Shown here: positions 49,627 to 58,071 of the stretch, in pieces
Numbering within the stretch: position 1 is the first letter of the stretch
Layout of the letters: the number at the start of each line of letters is the position of its first letter
NCBI GenBank assembly: GCA_902597335.1
Contig: CACJXK010000003.1
Coordinates: forward strand, 1 to 64,000
Source of the DNA: an uncultured Pelagibacteraceae bacterium
GTDB lineage: Bacteria > Pseudomonadota > Alphaproteobacteria > Pelagibacterales > Pelagibacteraceae
Direction: 5' to 3'
DNA length: 64,000 bases
Translations under genes and position numbers: made by a program
Notes under the pieces: model-generated
Database searches by the model: none
Told to the model about the DNA's origin: nothing
Seen by the model: only the letters and a program-made list of their open reading frames with translations

Positions 49627-50286
49627 TTATTTTGAAGGGTCAGGTACTTTTCTTAAATATGGTTTAACTGTTTCCCAACCATCTGGATAAATTTTCTTAG
49701 CCTCTTCATCTTTAACTGCTGGAAGAATAACTACATCTTCACCTTTTTTCCAGTTAGCTGGTGTTGCAACTTTATGTTTTGCAGTAAGTTGCATTGAGTC
49801 TATGGCTCTTAAAATTTCATGGAAATTTCTTCCTGTTGCCATAGGATAAGTTAAATAAAGACCAATTCTTTTATCTGGTCTTACAACAAAAATAGTTCTT
49901 ACAGTCTCATTATCTACTGCAGTACGACCCATTGATGTTGTTCCTGCATCGGCTTCCAACATATTAAAAAGTTTTGCAACTTTTAAATCTTCGTCAGCGA
50001 TTATAGGATAATCTGGCATTGTTCCAGACACATCTTTAATATCATTCAACCATTTTTTATGATCCTCTACCCCATCAACACTTAATCCAATAACTTTTAC
50101 ATTTCTTGCATCAAACTCAGCTTTCATTTGTCCTAATGAACCTAATTCTGTTGTACAAACTGGTGTAAAATCTTTTGGGTGAGAAAATAAAACGCCCCAA
50201 CTATCTCCAAGCCACTCATGAAAAGAAATATCTCCTTCAGTAGTTTTGCATTGAAAATCTGGACACATACTGTTTATTTTAAGCAT
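49627..50286 (-). CDS. 1-Cys peroxiredoxin (Prx6 family)
   Basis: FSHPKDFTPVCTTELGSLG. Confidence 0.93.
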   Translation of the reverse strand: MLKINSMCPDFQCKTTEGDISFHEWLGDSWGVLFSHPKDFTPVCTTELGSLGQMKAEFDARNVKVIGLSVDGVEDHKKWLNDIKDVSGTMPDYPIIADEDLKVAKLFNMLEADAGTTSMGRTAVDNETVRTIFVVRPDKRIGLYLTYPMATGRNFHEILRAIDSMQLTAKHKVATPANWKKGEDVVILPAVKDEEAKKIYPDGWETVKPYLRKVPDPSK

Positions 50287-50364
50287 ATAGTCTCTCCTTA
50301 ATTATTATTTAGAATAATTATAATCAAGATTGATTTGGTATGCAAATTTTAATAATCTTAAAAA

Positions 50365-51057
50365 ATGATATTTAATCAACTATTTGATCAAAAATCATCA
50401 ACCTACACTTATATTATATCGAGTGGTAAAGGGAGAGAAGCATTAATCATTGACCCTGTGATTGAACATACTGATGGATATATTAATTATTTAGAAAATT
50501 TAGATCTAAAATTGGTTAAAGTAATAGATACACATATTCATGCAGATCATGTAACTGGATTAAACGAATTAAACAAAAGAACAAATTGTACTCGTATAAT
50601 GGGTGAAAATTCTAAATCTGAAGTTATTGATATTAAATTAAAAGATGAAGAAAATGTGAGTATTGAAAATATTAACCTTAAAGCTATTTACACCCCTGGT
50701 CATACTGACTGTTCTTATAGCTATCTAATGAAAGATAGAGTTTTCACAGGGGATACTCTTTTAATTAATGGAACTGGTAGAACTGACTTTCAAAATGGTA
50801 GTGCTCATCAGGCTTATGAGTCATTATTTGGTAAATTGTTAAAACTTCCTGAAGAAACGCTTGTATACCCTGCCCATGATTATAATGGAAAAAAAAATTC
50901 AACAATAGGTAATGAAAAAAATAATAACCCAAGACTTCAGGTTAGCTCAAAAGAGGAGTATGTTGAAATCATGGATAATCTTAATCTAACAAATCCAAAA
51001 ATGATGGATGTAGCAGTTCCAGCGAATTTAAAGGGTTTGACGCTCAAAGAACTTTAA
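50365..51057 (+). CDS. MBL-fold hydrolase, ETHE1-like persulfide dioxygenase
   Basis: DTHIHADHVTGL; YTPGHTDCSYSY; GDTLLINGTGRTDFQNG; YPAHDYNG. Confidence 0.88.
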   Translation: MIFNQLFDQKSSTYTYIISSGKGREALIIDPVIEHTDGYINYLENLDLKLVKVIDTHIHADHVTGLNELNKRTNCTRIMGENSKSEVIDIKLKDEENVSIENINLKAIYTPGHTDCSYSYLMKDRVFTGDTLLINGTGRTDFQNGSAHQAYESLFGKLLKLPEETLVYPAHDYNGKKNSTIGNEKNNNPRLQVSSKEEYVEIMDNLNLTNPKMMDVAVPANLKGLTLKEL

Positions 51058-51111
51058 AATCAAGCTTTATAAAAGTGTTGTTTTTAGAAAATTAAGAATT
51101 ATATAAGACTT

Positions 51112-51222
51112 ATGGTATGCAATAATTCACACTGCAAATGTAAAAACTGTTCTTGTGACAGATGTGTTTGTAAAAACTGTGATTGCAAACCATCATCAGA
51201 AAACTGCTGTTGTAATAAGTAG
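51112..51222 (+). CDS. 36-aa polycysteine mini-protein (metallothionein-like or Cys-responsive leader peptide)
   Basis: MVCNNSHCKCKNCSCDRCVCKNCDCKPSSENCCCNK: 12 Cys in 36 residues, read manually; missing from ORF track. Confidence 0.75.
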   Translation: MVCNNSHCKCKNCSCDRCVCKNCDCKPSSENCCCNK

Positions 51223-51250
51223 TTTAATTTAAAATTTATCTTAAACATTT

Positions 51251-51832
51251 ATGAATGATTTTTTAGAGTCGATAATTAAAAGAGATCCTGCTGCAAGGTC
51301 AAAGTTAAGTTTAATACTTACTTATCCTGGTGTTAAAGCTGTATTTTTTCATAGAATTGCGAACTTTTTTGCCGTAGCAAAATTTCATCTTTTAGCGAGA
51401 ATAATTTCTCAATTTTCAAGATTTTTAACTGGTATTGAGATTCATCCAAACGCAAAAATTGGTAAAAATCTTTTTATTGATCATGGTATGGGAGTAGTTA
51501 TTGGTGAAACTTCAGATATAGGTGATAATGTAACTATTTATCATATGGCAACATTAGGTGGTATTGCTCCAAGTATTAATTCAGATAATCAAAGAAATAT
51601 TAAAAGACACCCAACGCTAAAAGAAAATGTAGTTGTAGGATCTGGCGCACAAATACTTGGACCAGTTGTAGTTGGTAAAAATTCAAAAATTGGAGCTAAT
51701 GCTGTTGTTACAAAAGATGTTCCAGAAAATGCAGTAATGGTTGGAATTCCAGCAAAAAATGTTGGAACTGCATCTGAAGAATTTAAACCCTATGGTGTTG
51801 CACCAGGGGGTGATACAAAGCTTGATGTATGA
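51251..51832 (+). CDS. cysE: Serine O-acetyltransferase
   Basis: [43 protein letters not shown]. Confidence 0.95.
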   Translation: MNDFLESIIKRDPAARSKLSLILTYPGVKAVFFHRIANFFAVAKFHLLARIISQFSRFLTGIEIHPNAKIGKNLFIDHGMGVVIGETSDIGDNVTIYHMATLGGIAPSINSDNQRNIKRHPTLKENVVVGSGAQILGPVVVGKNSKIGANAVVTKDVPENAVMVGIPAKNVGTASEEFKPYGVAPGGDTKLDV

Positions 51833-52830
51833 AAACTTTACAAAATAATTTTGTCGAAGCAATAGGAAACACTCCTTTATTTAAATTAAAGGCCGCATCA
51901 GAAATTACTGGTTGTAATATTTATGGAAAAGCAGAGTACCTTAATCCAGGAGGCTCTGTAAAAGATAGAGCAGCTTTAGCTTTGATAAGAGACGCTGAAG
52001 AAAAAAAACTAATTTCAAAAGGAGGAATAATTGTTGAAGGGACTGCTGGCAATACTGGAATTGGTTTATGTCTTTTAGGAAATTCGATTGGTTACAAAAC
52101 TATAATCGTAATGAATGATAATCAAACACAAGAAAAAAAAGATTTACTAAGAAGTATAGGTGCTGATTTGAGATTGGTACCACCAAAACCATATAAAGAT
52201 GAAAATAATTTTGTTAAGTATGCAGGTCGTTTAGCTGAAGAATTAAAAAGTAGCAATAATCATGGTGTCGTTTGGGCTAACCAATTCGATAATACTGCAA
52301 ACATGAAAGGGCATTATGAAACTACTGGACCTGAAATATGGGAACAAACTGAGGGAAAAGTTGATGGATTTGTTTGTTCCTCTGGAACTGGAGGAACTAT
52401 TGCTGGAGTTAGTAGTTTTTTAAAAGAAAAGAATAAAAACATTAAAATATATTTATCAGATCCAACTGGTTCATCCCTATATAATTACATTGAAAATGGG
52501 GAATTAAAGAGTGAGGGTGGCTCGATAACCGAAGGTATTGGATCTAGTAGAGTTACTGCAAATTTTGCAAAAGCAAATATTGATGGAGCATTTTCAATAA
52601 GTGATCATGAGTCTTTACCTGTTTTATTCGATTTAATTGAAAAAGAAGGTCTTAGTTTAGGTACTAGTTGTGGGGTGAATATAGCTGGAGCTATTAGATT
52701 GGGTAAACTTTTAGGTCCTGGTAAAACGATTGTAACAATACTTTGTGATAAATCTGATAAATACAACTCAAAGATGTTTAATAAATCTTTTTTAAAAGAA
52801 AAAGGCCTTCCCTATCCTCACTGGATATAA
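51829..52830 (+). CDS. cysK: Cysteine synthase
   Basis: [30 protein letters not shown]; overlaps cysE via ATGA. Confidence 0.92.
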   Translation: MKTLQNNFVEAIGNTPLFKLKAASEITGCNIYGKAEYLNPGGSVKDRAALALIRDAEEKKLISKGGIIVEGTAGNTGIGLCLLGNSIGYKTIIVMNDNQTQEKKDLLRSIGADLRLVPPKPYKDENNFVKYAGRLAEELKSSNNHGVVWANQFDNTANMKGHYETTGPEIWEQTEGKVDGFVCSSGTGGTIAGVSSFLKEKNKNIKIYLSDPTGSSLYNYIENGELKSEGGSITEGIGSSRVTANFAKANIDGAFSISDHESLPVLFDLIEKEGLSLGTSCGVNIAGAIRLGKLLGPGKTIVTILCDKSDKYNSKMFNKSFLKEKGLPYPHWI

Positions 52831-52915
52831 TCACGCATAGCAGTACTGTAATAAATTCATTACATTTCTATCTTATAATAAACTCTAATATGTCAATTAA
52901 TTTAAAGGAGAAACT

Positions 52916-53299
52916 ATGGACGTAAAAGAACAAACTAAAAAAGCATATGAACTTTTTGGTTCTGGAGATATGGAAACATTTTTTAACGATATGATCGATG
53001 ATGAAATCGTTTGGACTTTTCCAGGTAAAGAAGGTGTACATCCACTTTCTGGAGTTCACAAAGGAAAACAAGCTATGATGGCTGCAATGTCTAAAATCCC
53101 AGCTACTTGGCCAAATTTCCATTTAAAAGTTTTAGATATGATAAGTGAAGGAAATAAAGTTTTTGCAAGAGTTCATGCAACTGCAGATAACATGGATACT
53201 ATGTTTGGTCACTATTTTGAAGTAAGTGATGAGGGAAAAACTAAAGTTATGATGACTTTTGATGATACACTTAGCATGTTCAATGCAATGAAGAAGTAA
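52916..53299 (+). CDS. SnoaL/NTF2-like protein
   Basis: VKEQTKKAYELFGSGDMETFFNDMIDDEIVWTFPG; strong SD AAAGGAG. Confidence 0.8.
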   Translation: MDVKEQTKKAYELFGSGDMETFFNDMIDDEIVWTFPGKEGVHPLSGVHKGKQAMMAAMSKIPATWPNFHLKVLDMISEGNKVFARVHATADNMDTMFGHYFEVSDEGKTKVMMTFDDTLSMFNAMKK

Positions 53300-53307
53300 G
53301 GAACAAT

Positions 53308-53634
53308 ATGTCAATTTTAGAAAAACTAAATAAAGCAATCATGGAAAAAGATGGTGCAGCAGCTGGTGAGCTGGTGCACGATGACTACAAAATGTTTTCC
53401 CATCTTAAAGGAGAATATGTGCATATGGGTAAGGCAGGTATGGTTGAAGCCGTAAGTAAAGGGATGATGAGTCCCGCAAAATACAGGATCCTTTTTGAAA
53501 ATGATGAAATTGGTTTTGATCATTCGTATGTTACTTATCAAGATGGAAATACAGAAGCTTTGATGTGCTGTTGGAAGTTTAAAGACGGTAAAATCATTGA
53601 ATTAGAAACTGGAGCAACAAAAATACCAAAATAA
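53308..53634 (+). CDS. Small NTF2/SnoaL-like protein, paralog of 56126..56446
   Basis: MSILEKLNKAIMEKDGAAAGELVHDDYKMF...LETGATKIPK. Confidence 0.75.
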   Translation: MSILEKLNKAIMEKDGAAAGELVHDDYKMFSHLKGEYVHMGKAGMVEAVSKGMMSPAKYRILFENDEIGFDHSYVTYQDGNTEALMCCWKFKDGKIIELETGATKIPK

Positions 53635-53658
53635 CTATAAACTTACAAAGGAGTTAAT

Positions 53659-53724
53659 ATGGCCAGCATTGAGTTTAAAGCTTTTGATAAAGCATATGAA
53701 TTTGCTGGGGTTTGGGGGGAATAA
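53659..53724 (+). other. 21-aa ORF with strong SD just upstream of next gene; possible broken or frameshifted 5' end
   Basis: AAAGGAG-TTAAT-ATG; MASIEFKAFDKAYEFAGVWGE; GGGGGG run before stop. Confidence 0.45.
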
Positions 53725-53725
53725 A

Positions 53726-53995
53726 ATGGTAAAAATGGTTGGTAACTTTGAGGTAAAAGACTGGGCTCATTGGAAAAAAATGTTTGATGAACATTCTGGC
53801 CCAAGAGAAGCAGCAGGTATTAAAACTATTTACGTTGGAAATGAAATAGAAAATCCAAATAAAGTACATATTGTGATGGAAACACCAGCAGCAGACACTA
53901 TGCAAAAATTTATGCAGAACCCAGAGAATGCTAAAGTAATTGCGGAATCTGGACATAAACAAGAGACAACAGTAATGAGCGTTTGCTCTGATTAA
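53726..53995 (+). CDS. Small alpha+beta barrel protein
   Basis: MVKMVGNFEVKDWAHWKKMFDEHSGPREAAGIKTIYVGNEIENPNKVHIVMETP. Confidence 0.7.
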   Translation: MVKMVGNFEVKDWAHWKKMFDEHSGPREAAGIKTIYVGNEIENPNKVHIVMETPAADTMQKFMQNPENAKVIAESGHKQETTVMSVCSD

Positions 53996-54021
53996 ATTAA
54001 CAAAAAAAAAGGAGATATATT

Positions 54022-54315
54022 ATGTTTGTAAAAATAGAACAAAAACTTTTAAAAGGTTTTAATTCTTGGAAGGAAATGATGCTTGCAAATAGTGAGAAAC
54101 TTAAAAAGTATGGAATGACAATAGCTTTTGCAGGTGCAGATAAAGAAGATGATAATGCTATGACTGTAGTTATTCATTTTGAATCACCCGAGGGCTTAAA
54201 AGGTTTTGGTGGAGATGCAGAACTAACTCAAGCAAGAATAGATTCTGGAGTAATAATGGACCAATCTAAAATGACCATGATGACTGATGAATCTGTAATG
54301 AACCACAAAGGATAA
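54022..54315 (+). CDS. Small alpha+beta barrel protein (DUF3764/ABM-like)
   Basis: ORF with AAAGGAG SD. Confidence 0.7.
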   Translation: MFVKIEQKLLKGFNSWKEMMLANSEKLKKYGMTIAFAGADKEDDNAMTVVIHFESPEGLKGFGGDAELTQARIDSGVIMDQSKMTMMTDESVMNHKG

Positions 54316-54320
54316 TTCTA

Positions 54321-54806
54321 ATGATGAAAAAAATATATGTAATTATGTTTTTTTTAATATTTACAACATCAAGTTTTGCAGATGGTCATAAAGGAAAAAT
54401 TGATCTTAAAGGTTTTATTGTTGGAGATAACAAATTTCTTACTGATAACGAGGGTAACTTTTTAACTTTTACTTACGATGGAGTTGGAGGATTAATGGCA
54501 GTCGAAGGTACAACATTCATGGATAATGCTTCACAATATTGCATTGGCGCAGGTACAATCCCAGGAAAGGGATTTGAAATGGGACACTGTAAAATAAATC
54601 AAATGGATGGGGATACTATTTTTACATACTACGAAATTCCACTTGGAGACTCAATGAATGGTACATTTAAATGCTTAGGGGGAACAGGAAAATATAAAGG
54701 TATAGAATGTAGTGGCGCAACAGGTTACACACAAATTAACTCAGCCCAAGAAAATAAATTTGCCTCATCAATTTATTTTAAAGGTGGATATTCTTTAATG
54801 AAATAA
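54321..54806 (+). CDS. Secreted protein of unknown function
   Basis: Signal peptide MMKKIYVIMFFLIFTTSSFADG; Gly-rich beta pattern GTFKCLGGTGKYKGIECSGATGY. Confidence 0.7.
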   Translation: MMKKIYVIMFFLIFTTSSFADGHKGKIDLKGFIVGDNKFLTDNEGNFLTFTYDGVGGLMAVEGTTFMDNASQYCIGAGTIPGKGFEMGHCKINQMDGDTIFTYYEIPLGDSMNGTFKCLGGTGKYKGIECSGATGYTQINSAQENKFASSIYFKGGYSLMK

Positions 54807-54859
54807 TTGAATAATCATTAGATTAATTTAAAATACGAAATAAAAAAAAGGAAAAAAAA

Positions 54860-55147
54860 ATGAAATACTATATGGTAACTCACACTTTTAAATCTAAAGA
54901 AATGAAAGACAAATTTAACGAGGTTTTAGGCGGCATGTCCAGAGAAGATATGATTAAATCTTCCACTAGCGATAAAGCTAAATGCCAAATGACATATTAC
55001 ACTCCAGGTGATACTATGACAATGTTTTGTCATTGGATGGCAGAAAGTACTGATGCTATTAATGAACAGCTTTCTCAGATGAATGATTTTTTTGAACCTC
55101 ACCAATTTACTGAGGTTAAAGAAGAAGTTTTCGATTTTAACAAATAG
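54860..55147 (+). CDS. Small alpha+beta barrel protein (DUF3303-like)
   Basis: MKYYMVTHTFKSKEMKDKFNEVLGG. Confidence 0.65.
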   Translation: MKYYMVTHTFKSKEMKDKFNEVLGGMSREDMIKSSTSDKAKCQMTYYTPGDTMTMFCHWMAESTDAINEQLSQMNDFFEPHQFTEVKEEVFDFNK

Positions 55148-55156
55148 GAGGAAAAA

Positions 55157-55447
55157 ATGGAAAAAGAAGTTTTAGTGATCGTAGATTTGAAAGAAGGAAA
55201 ACTTGAAAAATTTATGGGATGGATGCAATCAGATGAGGGTATGAGTGTAAGAAAATCAGCAGCTCATCCAGAAAAAACTATAGGAGCAGTAAAGCCAGAT
55301 AAAAGTGGTGTAATGTTTAAAGTATTTGTTCATAATATGGAAAAAATGAAAGAACTAGTATCTGGCACACATCCAGTTGCTAAGCCAATTTACGATGAGT
55401 GTGTTGAGAAAATGACTGCTTGGGATTTGACTAAAGTTGAAATGTAA
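55157..55447 (+). CDS. Small alpha+beta barrel protein
   Basis: ORF with AGGAGG SD; MEKEVLVIVDLKEGKLEKFMGWMQS. Confidence 0.65.
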   Translation: MEKEVLVIVDLKEGKLEKFMGWMQSDEGMSVRKSAAHPEKTIGAVKPDKSGVMFKVFVHNMEKMKELVSGTHPVAKPIYDECVEKMTAWDLTKVEM

Positions 55448-55448
55448 T

Positions 55449-55772
55449 ATGGCAAAATATTATGTAATTGGAAAAGTAAGTAAGGAGCTTTTACATCGAA
55501 TGCAGAAAGATCCATCAGCTGACAGATTTGCTTCAACAAAAAAAGTTGTTGAAGCTGTAGGAGGTAAAATGATTAGTTATGAGTGGGTTCGTGGTAGATT
55601 TGATGTAATGTGTTGCGTTGAAGGAGACGCTGAAACTGTTGTTGGAATGAAAGTAGCTTTTTTAAATTCAGGACTTATGGATGAATTAATGATCCATGAG
55701 GTAATTGATTATAATAAAGCATTTGGAAAAGCTGCTGATGCAGCCAAATCAGTAGTCAAACCCGCAGAATAA
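55449..55772 (+). CDS. Small ferredoxin-like fold protein
   Basis: MAKYYVIGKVSKELLHRMQKDPSADRFASTKKVVEAVGGKMISYEWVRGRFDVMCCVEGD; ATG at 55449. Confidence 0.65.
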   Translation: MAKYYVIGKVSKELLHRMQKDPSADRFASTKKVVEAVGGKMISYEWVRGRFDVMCCVEGDAETVVGMKVAFLNSGLMDELMIHEVIDYNKAFGKAADAAKSVVKPAE

Positions 55773-55803
55773 ATTATAATTAATTTATTGAAAGGAGAAG
55801 ATA

Positions 55804-56091
55804 ATGAGCGCATATCTATTGGCGAATATAACAGTAAATAACCCTGAGAATTACAAAGAGTACGTTGAGAAAGTAAAATCCATTGTTGAAAAATTTGATG
55901 GAGAGTATTTGGTTAGAGGGGGAGAAATGTCTGTTATAGAAGGTGATTGGCCTCACAAAAGAAATATTGTTATTAAATTTCCATCTCATGAAAAAGCAAT
56001 GGAGTGGTACAATTCTGAAGAATATAAACCAATTAGACAAATAAGACACGACAATGCTGTGTCAAATTCTATAATTGTTGATGGAGTTTAA
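55804..56091 (+). CDS. DUF1330 family protein
   Basis: MSAYLLANITVNNPENYKEYVEKV...PSHEKAMEWYNSEEYKPIRQIR. Confidence 0.85.
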   Translation: MSAYLLANITVNNPENYKEYVEKVKSIVEKFDGEYLVRGGEMSVIEGDWPHKRNIVIKFPSHEKAMEWYNSEEYKPIRQIRHDNAVSNSIIVDGV

Positions 56092-56125
56092 ATATAATAA
56101 TTTTACAAAAACTAAGGAGATTAAA

Positions 56126-56446
56126 ATGTCAATATTAGAAAAATATAGCGCGGCTATAAAAGATAAAGATGAAGCAGCAATGAATGAGCTTTTGCATGAT
56201 GATTTTAAATTTACTATGCATAAATCAGGTAATACTTTAAGCAAATCTGATGTGATCAAATGGGCCATGAGTGGAGATATTAAACAGAGAGACACTAGAA
56301 TTGTTTACGAAAATGATGAGGTTGGAGTACATCATGCCTTTGTAACATTTGACGATGGTAATGTTGAAGCAGTAATGGCAGTTTACAAATATGATAATGG
56401 AAAAATCATGAGTTTAGAGACTGGCGCAACTCCTATGCCAAAATAA
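56126..56446 (+). CDS. Small NTF2/SnoaL-like protein, paralog of 53308..53634
   Basis: MSILEKYSAAIKDKDEAAMNELLHDDFKF...LETGATPMPK; SD AAGGAG. Confidence 0.75.
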   Translation: MSILEKYSAAIKDKDEAAMNELLHDDFKFTMHKSGNTLSKSDVIKWAMSGDIKQRDTRIVYENDEVGVHHAFVTFDDGNVEAVMAVYKYDNGKIMSLETGATPMPK

Positions 56447-56943
56447 TGAAAAAGCTTATACTTTTATTTGTTTTAATAGCCTTTAATTCAAATGCAGCGT
56501 CAATGAAGATGATTGGATCTAAGGGTGATCCGAATGAAGTAACCAGAGTAATAGAAGTAAAGATGTATGACAATTATTATGAACCAAGCTCAATTAAAGT
56601 GAAAAAAGGTGAAACTGTAAAAATAATTGTAAAAAATTTGGGTGAACTTGTTCATGAATATAATATTGCTACAAAAGAGATGCATATAAAACATCAGCCT
56701 GAAATGGCAAGATTAATAGAGCATGATATTTTATTAGGAGATAGTATCGATCATGCTAAGATGAAAGAAATGTCTAAAAAAGATCACTCGCTTGGACATA
56801 AACATGCTAATAGCGTGATGTTAGAACCTAGTAAAACTGGAGAGATAATTTGGAAATTTTCCAAAGATACAGCTTTAGAAATGGCATGCAATATTCCTGG
56901 TCATTACGAAAGTGGAATGGTTGGGCCAATAATTATTGAGTAA
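56446..56943 (+). CDS. Secreted cupredoxin-domain protein
   Basis: Signal peptide; VHEYNI...MACNIPGHYESGMVG type-1 copper ligands. Confidence 0.88.
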   Translation: MKKLILLFVLIAFNSNAASMKMIGSKGDPNEVTRVIEVKMYDNYYEPSSIKVKKGETVKIIVKNLGELVHEYNIATKEMHIKHQPEMARLIEHDILLGDSIDHAKMKEMSKKDHSLGHKHANSVMLEPSKTGEIIWKFSKDTALEMACNIPGHYESGMVGPIIIE

Positions 56944-56992
56944 CATCAAAATTTTGTAGATATTAATTTTAGATAATATTATTCTTTTTTAA

Positions 56993-57328
56993 ATGAGTAA
57001 TATAACTTCTTACATAATATTAATTATTGCAGTTGCTTTAGGGACTGCTGCAAATGGATTTGCTAAAGCTGCGAATGGTTTTACAATTTTTTTACCAAGT
57101 ATTTTTACTGCGATAGCTATAATTGCTTGTATGTACACATTGTCCTTAGTTATGAAAACTATACCTGTTGGAATAACTTATGCTTCATTTGCTGGATTAT
57201 GTATAATTGCAACTTCTATAGTTGGAATTTACAAATTTAATCAAATTCCAGACTTATTTACAATCATTGGTCTAATACTAATCATTTCAGGAGTATTGAT
57301 TGTAAATTTAGTTGGAAAATCAAGTTAA
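56993..57328 (+). CDS. SMR-like small membrane transporter
   Basis: Four-TM SMR pattern, paralog of 27729..28064; Glu14-equivalent is Gly. Confidence 0.75.
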   Translation: MSNITSYIILIIAVALGTAANGFAKAANGFTIFLPSIFTAIAIIACMYTLSLVMKTIPVGITYASFAGLCIIATSIVGIYKFNQIPDLFTIIGLILIISGVLIVNLVGKSS

Positions 57329-57329
57329 C

Positions 57330-57677
57330 TTATTTAATTTCACTTGGTATTTTATGATTGCCATCTTCTTTTAGATCCAAAGAATATTCTTTAACTACAC
57401 AATCTATATCGAAATCTGAGTATAGATGAGGAAACATGTCTCCAGAAGATGAATGTTCCCAAACTAATTTCTGAAGTTTAAGTGCGTCTACTTTTAAAAG
57501 TACTAAATTAGGTTGATTTAAATAAAATTTATTAAGTGTCTGTTTTACTTGATTTATATCAGAAAAATGGATGAAACCGTCCTTTAAATCAAGGGATGTG
57601 CCTTTAAAAATTTTATTTTCTTTTGCATCATTCCATTCAGATTTTGTACAAATTTTGTAAACAAAATCAAAATTCAT
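57330..57677 (-). CDS. DUF952 family protein
   Basis: VYKICTKSEWNDAKENKIFKGTSLDLKDGFIHFSDINQVKQT. Confidence 0.88.
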   Translation of the reverse strand: MNFDFVYKICTKSEWNDAKENKIFKGTSLDLKDGFIHFSDINQVKQTLNKFYLNQPNLVLLKVDALKLQKLVWEHSSSGDMFPHLYSDFDIDCVVKEYSLDLKEDGNHKIPSEIK

Positions 57678-57678
57678 T

Positions 57679-58071
57679 TTATTTTAGAAAATCATCGACT
57701 TCTACTTGGTATCCCTCAACTAGTCGATTTGTTTCATTTGCCATTCCAACTATTGCAATCATTTCATTTATCATCTCATCAGTGGCACCCTTTTTTTTTG
57801 CGGCCAATGTGTGAGATTTAATACAATACTCACAAGCATTTGTTATTGATACAGCAACATAAATTAATTCTTTAATCTCTGGCGCTAGAGCTCCTTTTTT
57901 CATTACTTGTTGTAGTGATCTCCAAGTCCTTTCTAGCGTTTCTGGACTGTTAGCCATAGTTTTCCAGAAATTTGGAATTTCAGTAATTTGTCTTGCTTCT
58001 TTTATTTCATCAAAAATTTCTTTTACTTTTCCAGATGCTTCTTTATCTGAAATTTTGTTAAACACTGTCAT
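57679..58071 (-). CDS. Carboxymuconolactone decarboxylase/AhpD-like protein
   Basis: CEYCIKSHTLAAKKKGATDEMI. Confidence 0.88.
   Translation of the reverse strand: MTVFNKISDKEASGKVKEIFDEIKEARQITEIPNFWKTMANSPETLERTWRSLQQVMKKGALAPEIKELIYVAVSITNACEYCIKSHTLAAKKKGATDEMINEMIAIVGMANETNRLVEGYQVEVDDFLK

Noticed and set aside
53326-53962. His/Phe-rich minus-strand ORFs in the mini-protein array
   Set aside because: Composition is the antisense image of Lys/Met/Glu-rich + strand genes with good SDs; no independent evidence.
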